Source: Alcanivorax sp. (GTDB lineage Bacteria > Pseudomonadota > Gammaproteobacteria > Pseudomonadales > Alcanivoracaceae). Taken from it: a stretch of 64,000 nt of DNA. Below the pieces are notes generated by a model. It did not search any database. It was not told the DNA's origin and was given only the letters and a program-made list of their open reading frames with translations. The stretch's first letter is position 1, and each line of letters opens with the position of its first letter. The position numbers were made by a program, and so were the translations under genes. Location of the stretch: positions 3,038,001 to 3,102,000 of the forward strand of contig NZ_CP051240.1 of NCBI RefSeq assembly GCF_017794965.1. The letters run 5' to 3'. Of this stretch, positions 60,911-64,000 are shown piece by piece.

Positions 60911-62323
60911 ATGAAGCGCAGCCCCGGCAAGACCCTTGTATTCATGCTGACCGCCCTGGCCAGCTCCGTAAACGCCGCCAATCTGGTCGATGTGGCCAAC
61001 GCCGCCTGGAGTTACGACGGCACCTGGCGCGCCGCGCGCATGAACTGGAACGCGGATCAGGAGCTGCTGGTACAGGGCCGGGCGGCGCTGTTCCCGAGCG
61101 TAAATGCCAGCTACGGCGTCTACGACAACGATCGGGAAATCAAGGATCTGAATTTCGATGAAAGCTACGACAGCGAAATGACCACCGTGACACTGGCGCA
61201 ACCACTGTTCCGTGTGGATGCCTGGTACGGCTACAAGGAAGCCAAGTCCAGCACCGATATCGCGCACGCCAATTTTGAGCAGGCAAGACAGGATTTTGTC
61301 CTGCGAGTCGCCCAGGGCTACTTCGGTGTACTGCGTGCCTGGGATAACTGGGTGTCCGCCAAGGCGGAAGAGAAAGCCATTGGACGCCAGCTGGAGCAGA
61401 CCCAGGAACGCTTCGATGTGGGACTGGTACCGGCCACGGATGTGGAAGAAGCCCAGGCCACCTATGACCTGACCCAGGTGAATCTGATCGTGGCACGTCA
61501 GCAGTACGAAATTGCCCGCGACCAGCTGGAGACACTCACCGGCCAGCAGTGGGAAACCCTTGCCGAACTGAAGGAAGAACTCCCCATGGAAGGCCCCCAG
61601 CCTGCCGTGATGGATGACTGGATTGAAAAGGCCAAGGCCGAAAACCCCCAGGTACTGGCGGCGCTGTACAACACCGAACTGACCGACAACACTGCCAAGC
61701 GCCAACTTGGCACCATGATGCCGCAGGTTCAGCTGGTGGCGCAGTACCAGAATTCCAACCTTTACCCGGACGACAACTCGGCTGCCGCCGGGGCCGGCAG
61801 TGGCCTGAACAGTACGGACACCCGCCAGATCGGCATTGAGGTGAGCATGCCCCTGTTCCAGGGCGGTGGCCTCAACAGCCGCCGCAAGGAAGCTTACCTG
61901 CGTGCTGACGCGGCCGTTCACCAGTACGATCAGACCCTGCGGAATGCGGTGCAACAGACCCGGAACGCTTACCGCACCGTGGAAGCCGATGCCCTGCGTA
62001 TCAAGGCCCGTGAGCAGGCCATCCGCTCCACCCGCTCCGCCCTGGACGCTACCCAGTCCGGTTATGAAGTGGGCACCCGGAACGTGGTGGACGTGCTCAA
62101 TGCCCAGCGCGCCCTGTTTGCCGCCGAACGGGACTATGCCAACGCCCGGTATGACTACATCGTTGATTCCCTGACCCTGAAATCCAGCACCGGCGATCTC
62201 CACCAGGGCGACCTGGCCTCGGTAAACCAGTGGCTCTCCTCCAGCGAAACCCTGAACCTGTACGCGCCGGACCTGGAAGGGAAGAGTGAGGAGATGATGG
62301 AAGAAAATTCAGTTAACAAATAA
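60911..62323 (+). CDS. tolC: TolC-family outer-membrane efflux protein
   Basis: Outer-membrane channel-tunnel of type I secretion and RND efflux systems. The 470-residue protein has a signal peptide (LTALASSVNAAN) and the two internally repeated halves of the family, with long helices (for example GRQLEQTQERFDVGLVPATDVEEAQATYDL and the matching AIRSTRSALDATQSGYEVGTRNVVDVLNAQRAL). It is divergent from the nudF-yqiB-cpdA-yqiA-parE group, as tolC is in E. coli. The ATG at 60911 follows AGGAAAGAG. The last residues SVNK and the TAA come from heptad arm HAE-21. Confidence 0.94.
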   Translation: MKRSPGKTLVFMLTALASSVNAANLVDVANAAWSYDGTWRAARMNWNADQELLVQGRAALFPSVNASYGVYDNDREIKDLNFDESYDSEMTTVTLAQPLFRVDAWYGYKEAKSSTDIAHANFEQARQDFVLRVAQGYFGVLRAWDNWVSAKAEEKAIGRQLEQTQERFDVGLVPATDVEEAQATYDLTQVNLIVARQQYEIARDQLETLTGQQWETLAELKEELPMEGPQPAVMDDWIEKAKAENPQVLAALYNTELTDNTAKRQLGTMMPQVQLVAQYQNSNLYPDDNSAAAGAGSGLNSTDTRQIGIEVSMPLFQGGGLNSRRKEAYLRADAAVHQYDQTLRNAVQQTRNAYRTVEADALRIKAREQAIRSTRSALDATQSGYEVGTRNVVDVLNAQRALFAAERDYANARYDYIVDSLTLKSSTGDLHQGDLASVNQWLSSSETLNLYAPDLEGKSEEMMEENSVNK

Positions 62324-62375
62324 CAGTGAATAGTGAACAGTGCGCGTGCAGCGCCTGAGTTGACTGAACGCAAAG

Positions 62376-62408
62376 AGGCCGCGCCCGGACACCGGACGCG
62401 GCCTTTTT
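62376..62408. terminator. Terminator of tolC formed by the HAE-21 core
   Basis: The stem AGGCCGCG/CGCGGCCT (extended to 11 bp with one mismatch) is followed by TTTTTG, 53 bp after the tolC stop. The same stem family occurs in HAE-1, HAE-14 and HAE-20. Confidence 0.85.
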
Positions 62409-62560
62409 GTTTTGGTTCATCGCGGGTTAGCGGGGAAGCCTGTTGAGCATCTGTATCCGCAAGCGCTGCCCGACTCTCACATCAAGATCGAAATCGCCTT
62501 CAGCCAACCCTGGCCAGGCCCCTTTCCCATAATTCCGTGATGAACGTTTTTGGGGAAAAA

Positions 62561-62642
62561 GCGAGTTTCGAGTAACGGGTTTCGAAAGGAAAAGCCCTTG
62601 CTGTGCTTTGCTTTTCGCAACTCAAAACCCGTTACTCGCTCC
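62561..62642. repeat. Heptad-armed element HAE-22, nested within HAE-21
   Basis: The left arm has GAGTTTC, GAGTAAC, GGGTTTC, GAAAGGA. The right arm, on the minus strand, has GAGTAAC, GGGTTTT, GAGTTGC, GAAAAGC. Same heptad class as HAE-2 and HAE-5. The loop is only about 20 bp. Confidence 0.8.
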
Positions 62643-62729
62643 TGAATTACTATCGCCCTGGAAATACCCAAAAACCCATTAACGCGGCCCTGCACCTCGC
62701 AGCACCCAACCACCCCAACCCGCGCGCTG

Positions 62730-63998
62730 TTAACTATTCACTGTTAACTGTTCACTAATGAACAACAGCCCCCTCTCCAGCGCCCCCCGATTAGCGGCCA
62801 CCACCGCCGCCGCCGCCTGCCCCTGTTGCCGGCAACGTTCGGCATCATCGAACAGCGCCAACAGGGTTGTTGCCAGTTCATCCGCATTGTTAACCACTGA
62901 CAGCCCGCCGGCGTCATCCAGCAGTTGTGAGATGGCGGTGAAGTTGTGTAGGTGGGGGCCGGTGAGCACCGGTTTTTCCCAGGCGGCAGGCTCAAGCAGA
63001 TTGTGGCCACCCACCGGCACCAGGGAGCCGCCCACGAAGGCAAGATCCGCCGTGCCGAACAGCATCAGCAATTCCCCCATGGTGTCGGCCAGATACACCT
63101 GCGTCTGCGCAGGGTCTTCCCCGGCACTGCGCCGGGCCACTGTCAGTCCCTGTTGTCGCACCAGGTCAGCCACATCGTTGAAGCGTTCCGGGTGGCGAGG
63201 CACCAGCACCAGCAAAGCCTCCTGATGCTGCGCCAGCACCTGTTGATGGGTCGCCAGCACCGGCTCGTCTTCACCGGGATGGGTACTGGCCGCAATCCAC
63301 ACCGGACGCGCGCCCATCCCGGCTCGCAGCGCAGCCGCCCTGTCGCGCAAGGCGGCATCCAGTGACATGTCAAATTTCACGCTGCCAATGGCATGCACCC
63401 GTTCCGGCCAGGCGCCCAGCGCCACATAGCGCTCCGCCTCCACGGGAGTCTGTACCGCCAGCGCATCGAAGCGGGCCATCATGGGCCGCACCAGCCGCGG
63501 CAACTTGCTGTAGCCACGGTAACTCTTTTCCGACAGCCGCCCGTTCATCAGCATCAGTTTGGCGCCGTGGCGCTTGGCCGCCGCACACAGATTCGGCCAC
63601 AGTTCGGTCTCCAGCACCACCACCAGCTGCGGATCAAACGCACGCATGAACCGTCGCAATGCGCCCGGGATTTCCCAGGGGCAGTACACATGGGTGACGC
63701 GATCACCAAACAGGGCCTTCACCCGCTCGGAGCCCGTGGGCGTGGTCGTGGTCACCAGCAATGGCGTGCCCGGATGGTCCGCCAGCAACCTCTCGATCAA
63801 GGGCGCTGCCGCCAGGGTTTCCCCCACCGATACCGCATGCACCCAGAGACTTTTTTGCAACGCCCCTTTGCGGTACCCCCAGGCCATGCGTTCGGCCCAG
63901 CGCTGACGATAGGCTGGCGCCTTGCGCCCGCGCAGCCACAGGCGCAGGAACAAAAATGGCAGGAGCAAATACCAGAGAGCGGAGTAGAAGGTTTGCAT
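62730..63998 (-). CDS. waaA: Kdo transferase (3-deoxy-D-manno-octulosonic acid transferase)
   Basis: Adds Kdo to lipid A precursor at the inner-membrane cytoplasmic face. The 422-residue protein starts MQTFYSALWYLLLPFLFLRL (membrane anchor). The catalytic base is Glu60 in HAVSVGETLAA, the same number as in E. coli. The C-terminal GT-B half has IAASTHPGEDE, VPRHPERF and VGGSLVPVGGHNLLEPAAW. The last nine residues and the stop codon are encoded by heptad arm HAE-21. The upstream promoter lies outside the window. Confidence 0.96.
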   Translation of the reverse strand: MQTFYSALWYLLLPFLFLRLWLRGRKAPAYRQRWAERMAWGYRKGALQKSLWVHAVSVGETLAAAPLIERLLADHPGTPLLVTTTTPTGSERVKALFGDRVTHVYCPWEIPGALRRFMRAFDPQLVVVLETELWPNLCAAAKRHGAKLMLMNGRLSEKSYRGYSKLPRLVRPMMARFDALAVQTPVEAERYVALGAWPERVHAIGSVKFDMSLDAALRDRAAALRAGMGARPVWIAASTHPGEDEPVLATHQQVLAQHQEALLVLVPRHPERFNDVADLVRQQGLTVARRSAGEDPAQTQVYLADTMGELLMLFGTADLAFVGGSLVPVGGHNLLEPAAWEKPVLTGPHLHNFTAISQLLDDAGGLSVVNNADELATTLLALFDDAERCRQQGQAAAAVVAANRGALERGLLFISEQLTVNS

Positions 63999-64000
63999 AG

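Larger units (their letters stand above)
62309..62756. repeat. Heptad-armed element HAE-21, with its arms in two coding 3' ends
   Basis: The left arm 62309-62345 (CAGTTAA, CAAATAA, CAGTGAA, TAGTGAA, CAGTG) lies in the end of tolC. The right arm 62721-62756 (CTGTTAA, CTATTCA, CTGTTAA, CTGTTCA) lies in the end of the convergent waaA, encoding its final ISEQLTVNS. A terminator-like core sits at 62376-62403 (AGGCCGCGCCC ... GGACGCGGCCT then TTTTT). A second element, HAE-22, is nested inside. Confidence 0.85.

Overview
The window looks like chromosomal DNA of a gammaproteobacterium of the Alcanivorax/Oceanospirillales type (inferred, not proven). The GC-rich codon use, the Pseudomonas-like order ppk1-ppx-trxA-rho-ubiD, the Asp-rich metal site of HemB, the many alpha/beta hydrolases, and a Baeyer-Villiger-type monooxygenase next to a short-chain dehydrogenase and a PF10118 protein all point that way. 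I see no prophage, integron, insertion sequence, CRISPR array, defence island, tRNA or rRNA gene. It is mostly housekeeping and nutrient-acquisition sequence.

Layout. 1-1534: efp and its modifying enzyme epmA. 2106-5546: three unrelated alpha/beta hydrolases. 5845-8840: DUF502 membrane protein, greB, a VOC protein and hemB. 8913-10218: MarR regulator convergent with a fourth hydrolase; TAGTGT-type palindromes in both promoter regions suggest shared control. 10520-12634: Fur-boxed siderophore receptor. 12888-21541: polyphosphate and housekeeping block (ppk1 with a triple Pho box, ppx, trxA, rho, ubiD). 21730-25484: two Tat-signal cofactor enzymes and two BOF-family proteins. 25570-27861: second Fur-boxed receptor. 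28098-31737: PF10118 protein, amidase, quinone-oxidoreductase-like protein. 31919-36361: TonB receptor followed by a lipoprotein beta-propeller phytase. 36748-38681: membrane GGDEF-like protein with a degenerate active site, almost fused to an AraC regulator. 39025-42382: operon PF10118 - SDR - flavin monooxygenase. 42652-46317: DUF2780-like protein, TRIC-family channel, third siderophore receptor. 46865-51464: CvfB-like, DUF2058, DUF4262-like, a tandem pair of outer-membrane barrels, an acyltransferase. 51529-60751: parC, parE, yqiA, cpdA, yqiB, nudF, thiC, close to the E. coli parE-yqiA-cpdA-yqiB-nudF order, with a tolC homologue divergent as in E. coli. 62730-63998: waaA.

The most striking signal is not a gene. 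About 22 intergenic loci carry short arms built from tandem 7-bp units. At many of them the arms face each other as inverted repeats around a GC-rich hairpin, and the heptamer sequence differs between loci while matching across the two arms of one locus. They sit at gene 3' ends, often contribute the stop codon and last codons of the neighbouring gene, and sometimes expand into homogeneous arrays (17.7, 11, 9 and 4+3 copies). I call them heptad-armed elements (HAE) as a working label. Two REP/REPIN-like palindrome families also occur, with no transposase in the window.

Starts were set from Shine-Dalgarno sequences, overlaps and family length. Those of thiC, cpdA and the DUF4262-like gene are uncertain. 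Motif matches were made by eye.
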